From assembly GCA_036273715.1 (NCBI GenBank), contig DASUHB010000078.1, forward strand, positions 1 to 42,681: a DNA stretch of 42,681 bases, given 5' to 3'. The DNA comes from Gemmatimonadaceae bacterium (GTDB lineage: Bacteria > Gemmatimonadota > Gemmatimonadetes > Gemmatimonadales > Gemmatimonadaceae). The notes under the pieces were generated by a model. That model was not told where the DNA came from. It did not search any database and worked only from the letters and a program-made list of their open reading frames with translations. Position 1 is the first letter of the stretch. Every line of letters starts with the position of its first letter. Positions 8,588-17,124 of the stretch are shown piece by piece. Both the position numbers and the translations under genes were made by a program.

Positions 8588-10342
8588 TTAGGCCCGGATG
8601 TCCGCGAGGTGCGCCTGGAGACGCACTTCGCCGTTCCATTCATCTCGTTCGAGGCGGAAGGCGACGTCGACGGGCATGCCGGGCGTGAGGTCGGCGGCGC
8701 GGGCTGCCATGCCCCAGCCGATCGCATCGAGCGGCGGACCGGAGTCGCCGGCCAGACGCAGCTTGAGGTGTCCGCCCGGGTCGGCCGAGCCGCTCGATGA
8801 CCCCTGGCCGACAATGCGGGGCGGCCCATCGAGATGGACGCGGCGCGCGACGAGCACGGGCGTCGCGTTGCCCGGGCCGAACGGCTCGAAGTGCCGGAGC
8901 AACGCCTCGAAGTCGATCGTGGCATCGGGGAGCTCGATCTCGAGGTCGATGCGCAGATCGGGCACGAGATCGTCCGGCGTCAGGCGCGACCGCGCGACGC
9001 TGTTGAACTTGTCGCTGAAGGCCTCGACGCGCGAGGTTTCGATGCTGATGCCGGCGGCGACGCGGTGGCCGCCGTAGCGCAGCAAGAGGTCGCGGCATTC
9101 CGTTAGGCCGCCGTGCAGATCGAACGCCGGGATGGAGCGGCCCGAGCCCCGGCCCTGCGCGCCGTCGAGCGCGACCAGGACCACCGGGCGGCACACTTCC
9201 TCGACGAGGCGCGAGGCCACGATGCCGACGACGCCGGGGTGCCACCCCTGCTCCGCGATGACGACGCCGTACGTGGCGTCGAGGTTCATCGCGTCGACGC
9301 GATGCGCGGCGCTGGAGAACGTGTCGCGGTCCAGCTCCTGGCGCCGGCGGTTGAGCTCTTCGAATTCGCGCGCCAGGGCGTTGGCGCGCGCTTCATCGGA
9401 GGTGGTGAGGAGCTCGACGCCGCGGATCGCGTGGCCTAACCGGCCAACGGCGTTGAGGCGGGGCGCGAGCACGAAGCCGATGCGGCCGGCGGTGATCGGC
9501 CGGCCATCGAGCCCGGCGGCGCGCCGCAAGGCGCGCAGGCCCGGGTTCGCGGTGTCGTTGAGCACCTTGAGGCCGTAGCGGGCCAGCACCCGATTCTCGC
9601 CACGCAGCGGGGCGACGTCGGCGATCGTGGCGAACGCCACGAGATCGAGCATGCGGTAGACGACGTCTTCGTTCAGGCCTAACGCAGTGGCGAGCGCGAT
9701 GGCGAGCTTGAACGCGACGCCCGCCGCGGCGAGATCCTTGTCGGGGTAGCCGCACCCGGGCTGCTTGGGGTTGAGCACGGCCAGCGCGTCCGGCAGCGGG
9801 CCGCCCGGCAAGTGATGATCCGTGATGATGACATCGATCCCCGCGTCGCGCGCCGCGCGCGTGGGCGACAGCGCATTGGTGCCGCAGTCGCAGCTCACGA
9901 GCACCGTTGCGCCGGCATCGATCGCGGCCTTCACGCCGCTCATCGTCAGGTCGTATCCATCCTCGAGACGCCGCGGGATGAACGGCACCACGCGCCCGCC
10001 TGCCGCGCCGAGCGTGCGCATGAGAATCGTGGTCGACGAGATGCCGTCGACATCATAGTCGCCGTGCAGCAGAATCACTTCGCCGGTGCGCACGGCGCGC
10101 ACCAACCGCTCGACCGCGGCGTCCATGCCGAGCATGAGGGATGGACTGTGGAGGTGATCGAGCTTGGGGCGCAGATAGCGCTTGGCCGGATCGATGTCGA
10201 CGAACCCGCGTTGGCAGAGCAGCCGGCACACGGTGTCCGGCAGGTGAAGCTCGGCGGCCAGCGCACGCACGGCGCCGGGATCAGGCGCCGCGGGAAGCAC
10301 CCAGCGAGATCGGGGACGCGCTCGTGCGGCGGGGACACTCAC
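8588..10342 (-). CDS. recJ: single-stranded-DNA-specific exonuclease RecJ
   Basis: A 584-residue 5'-3' single-strand exonuclease for recombination, mismatch and base-excision repair. DHH-phosphoesterase motifs are complete: LLHGDYDVDG (Asp96, Asp98), SCDCGT (152-155) and TDHH (175-177), with LLRYGGHRVAAG as the DHHA1 motif. The C-terminal OB-like domain (FEPFGPGNATPVL onward) is present. Length matches the family. It is 38 bases from the zinc-ribbon gene upstream. Its stop codon TAA sits in GCCTAACG, and two TTA codons lie in GTTAGGC. Start chosen at the annotated upstream codon because the arginine-rich leader is short. Confidence 0.95.
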   Translation of the reverse strand: MSVPAARARPRSRWVLPAAPDPGAVRALAAELHLPDTVCRLLCQRGFVDIDPAKRYLRPKLDHLHSPSLMLGMDAAVERLVRAVRTGEVILLHGDYDVDGISSTTILMRTLGAAGGRVVPFIPRRLEDGYDLTMSGVKAAIDAGATVLVSCDCGTNALSPTRAARDAGIDVIITDHHLPGGPLPDALAVLNPKQPGCGYPDKDLAAAGVAFKLAIALATALGLNEDVVYRMLDLVAFATIADVAPLRGENRVLARYGLKVLNDTANPGLRALRRAAGLDGRPITAGRIGFVLAPRLNAVGRLGHAIRGVELLTTSDEARANALAREFEELNRRRQELDRDTFSSAAHRVDAMNLDATYGVVIAEQGWHPGVVGIVASRLVEEVCRPVVLVALDGAQGRGSGRSIPAFDLHGGLTECRDLLLRYGGHRVAAGISIETSRVEAFSDKFNSVARSRLTPDDLVPDLRIDLEIELPDATIDFEALLRHFEPFGPGNATPVLVARRVHLDGPPRIVGQGSSSGSADPGGHLKLRLAGDSGPPLDAIGWGMAARAADLTPGMPVDVAFRLERDEWNGEVRLQAHLADIRA

Positions 10343-10380
10343 GGGCGAAAAGTACGAGCGCCCTCAGACAGCGACAAGCA

Positions 10381-11097
10381 TCAAACCGCTGCGTACAGAA
10401 GCACTCCGCATCCTTCGCACACTTCGACGGATCGGCCCGCGGCCATGACGTTTCGGCGTTGCAGCGGGATCGCCGTGTTGCAGCGGCCGCACGCAGCGCC
10501 GCGCAGCGCGTAGAGCGCGGCCGCGTTCTCGCGGCCGCGAATGCGCTCGTATTTCTGCAGCAGCGGGCGTCCGACGCGCGAGGCCGTTTCGTTCCGTTGG
10601 GCACGCGCCGCCGCCAGCTCCTTGTCCAGCGTGGCGCACGCGGTGGCGATCTCGCCGCGCTCCGTGCGCTGCCGTTCTTCCAGCTCGGCGAGCGAGAGCT
10701 GCTCGAGCTCGGCCGCCTGATTGAGATCGGCGATGCGCGTGGCGAGGGTTTGCATCTCGCTCTCCTCCTGCACCAGCACGCGGCGGGTGATCTCGATCTG
10801 CGACATGGCGGCCGAGGCTTCGCGGTCCTTGCGGACGGCGTCGAGCGCGGCGAGGTGGCGTTCCTGGAGCGCGCGATGCTCCTGGAGCTTGATGCCCAAC
10901 TCGCGGCGTTTTTTGTCTTCGGCGTCGGCGGATTGGCGGGTGCGCACGATGCCGGCTTCGGCGACGGTGCGCTCGTGGTCGAGGGTTTGTACTCTGGCGT
11001 CGAGATCGCGGCGGCGGGATTCGAGCGCCGCGACGGCGGTGTCTTCGTCCTGCAAGGCCAACAATGCGACGAGGTCTGGGTGCACGCGTTCCTCCAT
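10381..11097 (-). CDS. coiled-coil protein with C-terminal C4 zinc ribbon (DUF164/CT398-like)
   Basis: A 238-residue protein. About residues 5-175 are heptad-rich, charged coiled coil, followed by a zinc ribbon with two CxxC pairs (ACGRCNTAI and VCEGCGVLLY). This layout matches the widespread CT398/DUF164 family, often encoded beside recJ, dnaG or RNase H genes. Its biochemical role is unsettled; members are thought to act as nucleic-acid or ribosome/flagellar-linked adaptors. Here it lies between dnaG (4-base gap) and recJ (38-base gap), which suggests a link to replication or repair (inference). Confidence 0.85.
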   Translation of the reverse strand: MEERVHPDLVALLALQDEDTAVAALESRRRDLDARVQTLDHERTVAEAGIVRTRQSADAEDKKRRELGIKLQEHRALQERHLAALDAVRKDREASAAMSQIEITRRVLVQEESEMQTLATRIADLNQAAELEQLSLAELEERQRTERGEIATACATLDKELAAARAQRNETASRVGRPLLQKYERIRGRENAAALYALRGAACGRCNTAIPLQRRNVMAAGRSVEVCEGCGVLLYAAV

Positions 11098-11101
11098 AGG
11101 G

Positions 11102-12916
11102 CTATTGTGCGGGGTCGAAACTCTTGATGCGGCCTGCGCCTAACGCCGACAGCTCGCGCTGCAGCCGCACTTTGTCGCGGATGAGCGCGTCCTTCTCGGC
11201 GTCGGAGGCGATGTCGATGGCGCGCTGATTCTCGAGCAGCCGTCGGCGGAGCGGCGCGGCCCGAAGGGCGGCGAGGCACCCGTCCGCTTCGCGCTGCATG
11301 TCGAATCCATCGCGCGGCGGCTCTTCGACCAGCGTTCGGAAGAGCTCGCCCGCGTCGTCGGGGAGGCTGAGTGCAATGTCTCCCGGACTCGCGTCGGCGC
11401 CGGCCGCGACGATCGCCGCCAGGATCGTGCCCAACGCAGCGCTGGTGAGGTCATCGGCGCCGATCTGCTCGCCAATATAGTCGCGGAGCGCCGGCGCGTG
11501 GACGAGGATCCAGACGAGACGGCGTTCGACGGGCGGCTGGCGACCGGCCGGTGCGCGCCGCAGCGCGGCGCGCGCAGGCTGGGCGCGAGGCGCCTCGTCG
11601 GCCGGTCGCGCGACCGCGCGGGCGCGGTCGCGCGCGGCCGCCAACTCCCGCTCCAACACGTCGCGGGACACTCCGGCGGCCTCGCTCGCCCGCGTGAGGT
11701 ACATGTCGCGCGTGATCGGGTCCTGCGTCGCGCGGATCGTCGGCAGCAGGCGGTCGAGGGCGCGGCGTTTGCGGCGCAGATCGGCGAACCAGCCGGCGCG
11801 CTCCAGCAGCTGCACCTTGCGCTCGAACACGTCGATCGCGTCGCCTAACGCCGCCGCCAGGGCGGGCGCGCCGCGGCGGTCGACGAAGCTGTCCGGGTCT
11901 TCGCCCTCGGGCAGCGTCACCACCTGGACCGTCATCCCGTGGCGCAGCAGCTCGTCGCCCGAGCGGAACGTCGCCTTGAGGCCGGCGCGGTCGCTGTCGT
12001 ACAGCAGGAACGCGTTCTTGGCGTAGCGGCGGAGGATCTGCCCCTGCTGCTCGGTGAGCGCGGTGCCTAACGGAGCGACGACCCAGTCGAACCCGGCCGA
12101 CACCAGCCGCACGGCGTCGAAATAGCCTTCCACCACCATCACGCGATCGTCCCGCCGGATGGCGTGCTTGGCCATGTGCAATCCGTAGAGCAGCTTGCCC
12201 TTCGAGAACACCCGCGATTCCGCCGAGTTGAGGTACTTGGGTTCTCCGGGGCCCAACAGCCGGCCGCCGAAGCCGACGGTGTGCCCCGCCGCGTCGAGAA
12301 TCGGGAACATGAGCCGATGGCGAAACCGCGCCCGCGGCTCCCCGCCCTCGTCACGCGCCACCAGCAGCGCCGCCTCGAGCAACTGCGCGTCGCTGTAGCC
12401 TAACGCGGAGAAATGCCGGCGCAGCGCCTCGCCGTCGCGCGGCGCGAAGCCGAGCCCGAACCGGTCGGCCGTTTCGCGGCTCACGCGGCGCAGCGCCAGA
12501 TAGTCGCGCGCCTGCCGCCCCTCCTCGTCGTCCCACAGCAGCGTCCGGAACCAGTCGGCCACCGCGGCGTTCAGATCCCAAAGCGGTTGGTCCGGATGCG
12601 GGCCCTCCCGGCGCTGCTGCACTTCCTCGATCGGAATACCCACCTTCTCCGCGACGTAGCGAATGGCGCCCGGCCAGTCCATGCCTAACCGCTTCTGCAG
12701 GAACGTGAAGACGTCGCCGCCTTCGTGGCAGACGAAGCAGTAGTAGATGCCCTTCCTGGGCGACACCGAGAAATTCTTGTGCGTGCCCTGATGGAACGGA
12801 CACGGTCCCCGGAAATCGGTGCCCGTGCGACGGAGCGGCACGTGCTCGCCAATGATCTGCACGATGTCGGCGGCCTCGCGCACGCGGTCGACCGTTTCGT
12901 CGCTGATCATCGTCAC
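11102..12916 (-). CDS. dnaG: DNA primase
   Basis: A 604-residue primase that makes RNA primers at the replication fork. The N-terminal CHC2 zinc finger has ligands Cys39, His42, Cys60 and Cys63 (CPFH, CFVCH). The catalytic core has the RNAP basic motif region and a TOPRIM domain (VMVVEGYFDAVRL, LLYDSDRAGLKA). Residues after about 425 form the variable helicase-binding C-terminus. Its ATG overlaps the mutS2 stop (ATGA). In many bacteria dnaG sits between rpsU and rpoD; here rpsU-yqeY-mutS2 precede it and a zinc-ribbon gene follows, with no sigma-70 gene. Five in-frame TTA codons or stops noticed here all fall in GTTAGGC. Confidence 0.97.
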   Translation of the reverse strand: MTMISDETVDRVREAADIVQIIGEHVPLRRTGTDFRGPCPFHQGTHKNFSVSPRKGIYYCFVCHEGGDVFTFLQKRLGMDWPGAIRYVAEKVGIPIEEVQQRREGPHPDQPLWDLNAAVADWFRTLLWDDEEGRQARDYLALRRVSRETADRFGLGFAPRDGEALRRHFSALGYSDAQLLEAALLVARDEGGEPRARFRHRLMFPILDAAGHTVGFGGRLLGPGEPKYLNSAESRVFSKGKLLYGLHMAKHAIRRDDRVMVVEGYFDAVRLVSAGFDWVVAPLGTALTEQQGQILRRYAKNAFLLYDSDRAGLKATFRSGDELLRHGMTVQVVTLPEGEDPDSFVDRRGAPALAAALGDAIDVFERKVQLLERAGWFADLRRKRRALDRLLPTIRATQDPITRDMYLTRASEAAGVSRDVLERELAAARDRARAVARPADEAPRAQPARAALRRAPAGRQPPVERRLVWILVHAPALRDYIGEQIGADDLTSAALGTILAAIVAAGADASPGDIALSLPDDAGELFRTLVEEPPRDGFDMQREADGCLAALRAAPLRRRLLENQRAIDIASDAEKDALIRDKVRLQRELSALGAGRIKSFDPAQ

Positions 12917-15288
12917 CTGAGGTCCGTCACCGTCACGCCCGCGCCTCCCTCGTTCCAGGCGCCGAGCCGGAAGCTGGATACACGCGGGTCGCCGCGCAGC
13001 AATTCTGCTACTCGCTCTCGCAACGCACCCGTGCCTTTCCCGTGAATGATGCGCAGCGACTTGAGATCGCCCCGCACCGCGGCATCGAGCGCGTGCAGGA
13101 CGGTGTGCTCCATCTCGTCGACACGCATGCCTCGTACATCAATTTCGCTCGCGGCGTGCTCTTCGGGGAGGTCGCCACGAATCGTGACGGGCTCCGCCGC
13201 ACCGGGCGATTGCGCCGTCCTGGTCAGGGTTGCCGCGGGGACCGTGAGTTTGATCGCGCCGACTGCGACCACGGCGTCCTCGCCGCGCAGCTCGACCACG
13301 CGCCCCACCCGTCCCTCGAGCGTCGCGAGCTCGACGACATCGCCCACGGCGGGCGCCGTTGCGGGCCGGTCCGCCGCCGGTCCTCCCACTGTCGTGCGTT
13401 CGAGGCGCTGTGCGGCGGCGGCGTGCTCGGTGGCCAGGTCCTCGACGCGCCGGCGGGCGTCGCGCACCGCGTCCTCGGCGCCGGAGTGCGCACGCACCTC
13501 GCGGATGGCGCGCTCCACTTCGTGACGGGCGTCGAGCAGGTAGCGCCTGGCCTGTTCGCGTGCGTCGCGCTCGTGGTGTCGCTCGGCTTCGCGCACGGCG
13601 CGCTCTCGTTCGGTGAGCCGGTCGAGTCGTTCGCTGGCCGACGACGAGGCTTCGGTCGCACGGCTCTCGCGTTCCGAGAGCGCAGCCTCGCGTCGCTCGA
13701 GATCGGCGAGGAGGGCGGCCAGGTCGCGCTCGCCGGTGGACAGCCGATCTTCGGCGCGCGTCAGGATGTCGGGCGGCAGCCGCAGGCGGCGGGCGATCGC
13801 CAGACCGTACGACCGGCCCGGAATGCCTTTGATGAGGCGATAGGTGGGTGCCAGCGCCTGCTCGTCGAACTGCAGCGATGCGTTCACCACGCCGGGCAGC
13901 TCGGTGGCGAGCAGCTTGAGGTCGCCGAGGTGGGTCGTGGCGACGGTGACGGCGCCCCGCCGCGTGAGCTCGTCGACGATCGCCGCGCCTAACGCAGCGC
14001 CTTCGGCCGGGTCGGTGCCCGAGCCCAGCTCGTCGATCAGCACGAGCGAGTCCGGCGTCGCGCGGTCGAGGATTTCCGCCAGATTCTTCACGTGCGCGCT
14101 GAAGGTCGACAGGCTGGCTTCGATGGACTGCTCGTCGCCCACGTCGGCAAAGCAGTCGTCGAAGAGCGCGACGCGGCTCTCGGGGCCGATCGGCGCGGGA
14201 ATCCCGGCCTTGGTCATCGCGGCGATGAGGCCGATGGCTTTGAGCAGCACGGTTTTCCCGCCGGTATTGGGGCCCGAGAGCAGCAGCGTGCGCTCGCCGC
14301 CGCCTAACGCAAGGTCGAACGGCACCACGGCGCCGCCGCGCGCGAGCAGCAGCGGATGGCGGCCGCCGTGGAGGTCCAGGCCGTCGCGGGCTTCGCCTAA
14401 CGCCACCGGCGCGCAGCCGAAGTCGTCGGCGTAGCGGGCGCGGGCGTAGAGCGCGTCGATCTCGACCAGCGCGTCGAGCGACGCCGCCATCGCGTCGCGC
14501 AGCGGGCGCAGGCCGTCGGTGAGCTCGGCCAGGATGCGCTCGACTTCCCGGCGCTCGTCCGCCTCGAGCTCCCGGATCCGGTTGCCGAACTCCACCGCCG
14601 CCGGCGGTTCGACGAACAGGGTGCCGCGCGTCGCCGATTCGTCATGCACGATCCCGCCCACGGCGCCCCGCGCCTCGCGGCGCACCGGGATCACGTAGCG
14701 ACCGTTGCGCACCGTGACCGACATGTCGCTCACGCGGTGGCGCTCGTCGAGTCGGGCGACGATGCGCTCGAGCAGCTGCACCAGCTCCGCCTGCGCGCCG
14801 CGCAGCTCGCGGCGCATCCGGCGCAGCGCCGGCGAGGCATCGTCTTTCACAGCGCCATCCGGCTCGAGCGCGCGCTCGATGGCCGCCTCGGCCGGCGTCC
14901 GGTCGACGAGCGCGCCGGCGAGCGGCGCCAGCACGGCCAACGCGGCCGGAGGGCGGCGCGCATCGGTGAGCGCGGCTCGCGTTAGGCGCGACGACCGGAG
15001 CAACACCCCGCCCGCGACCAGCTCTTCCCCGCTCCAGACGCTGCCCGCGGCGCGCAGCCGCGCGAGCGGCGCCTCGAGCGGCGGGATGGGCTCCGGGCGG
15101 AACGCATCGGACCCCGGGAGCAGCGCGCGCAGGGCGGCGACGCGGTCGAGCGCCTGCGCGACGGCGGCGACGTCGTCGAGCGGCGCCAGCGTCCGCACGC
15201 GCTCTGCGCCTAACGGAGTCGCCGCGCGGTCGGCGACGACCGCGAGCACCGCGGGGAACTCGAGCACCGACAGCGTGTGCCGATTCAC
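12913..15288 (-). CDS. mutS2: MutS2 family ATPase/endonuclease
   Basis: A 791-residue protein with the MutS2 layout: no N-terminal mismatch-recognition domain, a core/clamp region (1-300), ATPase with Walker A GPNTGGKT (339-346), Walker B LVLIDELGSGTDP and the following TTH motif, a long coiled-coil insert (about 510-630), a KOW-like region, and a C-terminal Smr endonuclease domain (about 705-791) with EIDVRGMRVDEM and IIHGKGTGAL. Known members suppress recombination or, in Bacillus (as RqcU), rescue collided ribosomes. Sitting downstream of rpsU and yqeY fits a translation-quality role, but dnaG and recJ next to it fit DNA repair equally. Length is normal. Confidence 0.95.
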   Translation of the reverse strand: MNRHTLSVLEFPAVLAVVADRAATPLGAERVRTLAPLDDVAAVAQALDRVAALRALLPGSDAFRPEPIPPLEAPLARLRAAGSVWSGEELVAGGVLLRSSRLTRAALTDARRPPAALAVLAPLAGALVDRTPAEAAIERALEPDGAVKDDASPALRRMRRELRGAQAELVQLLERIVARLDERHRVSDMSVTVRNGRYVIPVRREARGAVGGIVHDESATRGTLFVEPPAAVEFGNRIRELEADERREVERILAELTDGLRPLRDAMAASLDALVEIDALYARARYADDFGCAPVALGEARDGLDLHGGRHPLLLARGGAVVPFDLALGGGERTLLLSGPNTGGKTVLLKAIGLIAAMTKAGIPAPIGPESRVALFDDCFADVGDEQSIEASLSTFSAHVKNLAEILDRATPDSLVLIDELGSGTDPAEGAALGAAIVDELTRRGAVTVATTHLGDLKLLATELPGVVNASLQFDEQALAPTYRLIKGIPGRSYGLAIARRLRLPPDILTRAEDRLSTGERDLAALLADLERREAALSERESRATEASSSASERLDRLTERERAVREAERHHERDAREQARRYLLDARHEVERAIREVRAHSGAEDAVRDARRRVEDLATEHAAAAQRLERTTVGGPAADRPATAPAVGDVVELATLEGRVGRVVELRGEDAVVAVGAIKLTVPAATLTRTAQSPGAAEPVTIRGDLPEEHAASEIDVRGMRVDEMEHTVLHALDAAVRGDLKSLRIIHGKGTGALRERVAELLRGDPRVSSFRLGAWNEGGAGVTVTDLR

Positions 15289-15309
15289 GCGCGTCTCCCG
15301 CCGTGCGCC

Positions 15310-15747
15310 CTAACCGGGCAGCTCTTCGCGCGCGATGCGGTTGATGGCCGAGCCGTCGGCGCGTCCCTTGAACTGCGGCATCACTTTGCCCATGAGCGCA
15401 CCGATCGTGGTGGCGCCGGACGCGATCGCCGCGCGCACGGCGGCGCGGATCTCGTCATCGCCGATGGCCGCCGGCAGGTACGTCTCGAGGCGCGTCACCT
15501 CGTCACGCTCGCGCGATGCGAGGTCGGTGCGCGCCGCCTTGTCGTACATCTCGATCGCCTCGCGCCGACGCTTGATGCCCTTGCGCAGAACCTCGCGCAC
15601 GTCGTCGTCGGTCAGGTCCCGCATCAGCTCGATGCGGCGGTTCTTGATGTCGGCGAGAATGGTTCCTAACAGCAGCGTGCCGGCTTTGTCCTTCGCTTTG
15701 CGCGACGCGTTCAAATCGGTCGTCAGCCGGGCGATCAGCTCGGACAC
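15310..15747 (-). CDS. yqeY: GatB/YqeY domain protein
   Basis: A 145-residue protein of the YqeY family, similar to the tRNA-binding tail domain of GatB amidotransferase. Typical segments are LNASRKAKDKAGTLLLGTILADIKN, the long helical middle, and GKVMPQFKGRADG near the C-terminus. Exact function is unknown; a role in tRNA or aminoacylation is assumed. It follows rpsU after 3 bases, a pairing seen across many phyla, so the assignment is well supported by context. One TTA codon is followed by GGA, a one-base variant of the dispersed word. The gene symbol follows the Bacillus name. Confidence 0.93.
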   Translation of the reverse strand: MSELIARLTTDLNASRKAKDKAGTLLLGTILADIKNRRIELMRDLTDDDVREVLRKGIKRRREAIEMYDKAARTDLASRERDEVTRLETYLPAAIGDDEIRAAVRAAIASGATTIGALMGKVMPQFKGRADGSAINRIAREELPG

Positions 15748-15750
15748 CGT

Positions 15751-15939
15751 TCAGACCGGGCGCGGACGGCGATTCTTGCGTCGCGCCGCGTTCTCTTTCC
15801 GCTTCCGGCGCTCGCTCGGTTTCTCGTAATGCCGATGCTTACGCAAATCGGAGAGAATGCCTGCCTTTTCGCACTTCTTCTTGAAGCGCTTGAGGGCACG
15901 CTCGAAGTTTTCATCGTCGTGGATGATGACTTCAGACAA
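15751..15939 (-). CDS. rpsU: 30S ribosomal protein S21
   Basis: A 62-residue, highly basic protein with the S21 pattern: [27 protein letters not shown], then [24 protein letters not shown]21 sits near the anti-Shine-Dalgarno end of 16S rRNA in the 30S subunit. Length is at the short end of the normal range. It begins the rpsU-yqeY-mutS2-dnaG block and has its own likely promoter just upstream, so it may start a transcription unit inside the longer run. Confidence 0.97.
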   Translation of the reverse strand: MSEVIIHDDENFERALKRFKKKCEKAGILSDLRKHRHYEKPSERRKRKENAARRKNRRPRPV

Positions 15940-15997
15940 GTGATGTCTTCCCCGATGGTGGCGAGTACGAGTCTGTTAAGTGTACAAGCTGCGACAA

Positions 15998-16025
15998 GTT
16001 ATGGAATTCCGTGACAACGTGTCAA
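15998..16025 (-). promoter_or_regulatory. putative sigma-70 promoter for rpsU
   Basis: On the minus strand a perfect TTGACA (16020-16025) is followed after 16 bases by CATAAC (15998-16003), close to a -10 box. The expected start site is about 50 bases before the rpsU ATG. The surrounding sequence is unusually AT-rich for this genome, which supports a promoter. Based on sequence only. Confidence 0.45.
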
Positions 16026-16037
16026 GCAGTACGTGAG

Positions 16038-16379
16038 CTAACCCGGCGGCCAGCGCAGCGGACGTCCGCCGAGGAGGTGCACGTGCAGGTGGTGCACGGT
16101 TTGTCCGCCATGCTCGTTCGTGTTGATGACCAGTCGATATCCGCTGTCGGCGATTCCCTCTTTCCGCGCAACCTCCGCCGCCAGCGCGATCAATCGTCCG
16201 ACCAGGCCCGCGTCCGTCGCATCATTGAGCGACCTCAGGTGCTGTTTCGGCAGCACCAGCACGTGGACCGGCGCTTGGGGATCGATGTCTCGAATCGCGA
16301 TGGCGTCATCCGTGGACGCGACGACCGTCGCCGGTATTTCGCCCTGTACGATGCGACAGAACAAGCAGGTTTCAGACAC
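16038..16379 (-). CDS. HIT family nucleotide hydrolase/transferase (HINT-like)
   Basis: A 113-residue histidine-triad protein from GTG 16379. The C-terminal motif VHHLHVHLLGG provides the HxHxH triad (His97, His99, His101), and the N-terminus CLFCRIVQGEIPATVV is the standard HINT opening with a CxxC that may bind zinc. HINT proteins hydrolyse phosphoramidates of AMP, such as lysyl- or aminoacyl-adenylates; the true substrate is unknown. The GTG overlaps the end of rsmE by 8 bases. A longer upstream open frame is a shadow of rsmE. Confidence 0.93.
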   Translation of the reverse strand: MSETCLFCRIVQGEIPATVVASTDDAIAIRDIDPQAPVHVLVLPKQHLRSLNDATDAGLVGRLIALAAEVARKEGIADSGYRLVINTNEHGGQTVHHLHVHLLGGRPLRWPPG

Positions 16380-17124
16380 GCGATTTCTCCATGGTGCCGA
16401 GCAGCGCGGCGCGCGCGATGGCCAGTCCGGCGATGGCCGCGGTCTCGAAGCGCAGGGTGAGCGGCGCGATCCGCACGGGTACGAATCCCGCGCCGGTGAG
16501 CAGCGTTCGCTCTTCTGGTTCGACGCCGCCTTCGGGGCCGACGGCGATAGTGATCGGCGCGGTGACCGGCACGTTCGGCGCCGGCTCGCCTTCCGAGTCG
16601 AGCAGCCATCGCGCGCCCGATGGGGCTGAGGCGACCGCCCGATCGGGTGTGGCGTCGGGATACAGAACGGGCAGCCAGGCGCCGCCGGACTGCGTGAGCG
16701 CCGACAACATTCGCGTCCGGACTTTTGCTTGAAACGTGACGCCCTCGCCACGCGGGCTCACGCTGCGCGAGCGCTTCCACATCACCGGGCGCCACGAAAA
16801 GATCGCGAGCTCTGTCGCTTTTTCGGCGAGCCAGAGCATGCGCTCGCGGTCCGCCACGGGCAGCATGAGGTGAATCACCGGCCCGGGCTCGACGCGATCC
16901 ACCGCTTCGATGTCGATGGACGCCTGCGCTTTCGTGAGGCGCACGACCGTGCCGGTCGCGACGGCGCCGGCGCCGTCCACGAGACGCACGCGTTCGCCGA
17001 TACCGATGCGTCGGACGCGGGCGTGCTGCACTTCGCCCTCGCCGAGGACCACGGTGTGGCCGGCGGCCATCGGGTCCTGGCAGAAAAAGGCGGCTAACGC
17101 GGCGCGATCACGCTGCTCCACCAT
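16372..17124 (-). CDS. rsmE: 16S rRNA (uracil1498-N3)-methyltransferase
   Basis: A 250-residue SPOUT-class methyltransferase acting on U1498 of 16S rRNA. The N-terminal PUA-like part (FFCQDPMAAGHTVVLGEGEVQHARVRR) and the C-terminal trefoil knot (ITIAVGPEGGVEPEE, then APLTLRFETAAIAGLAI) are typical. The start overlaps the prmA end by 31 bases; a later ATG (17070) would avoid the overlap but would remove the conserved AFFC strand, so the longer form is preferred. The prmA-rsmE order is common in bacteria. Confidence 0.93.
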   Translation of the reverse strand: MVEQRDRAALAAFFCQDPMAAGHTVVLGEGEVQHARVRRIGIGERVRLVDGAGAVATGTVVRLTKAQASIDIEAVDRVEPGPVIHLMLPVADRERMLWLAEKATELAIFSWRPVMWKRSRSVSPRGEGVTFQAKVRTRMLSALTQSGGAWLPVLYPDATPDRAVASAPSGARWLLDSEGEPAPNVPVTAPITIAVGPEGGVEPEERTLLTGAGFVPVRIAPLTLRFETAAIAGLAIARAALLGTMEKSRV

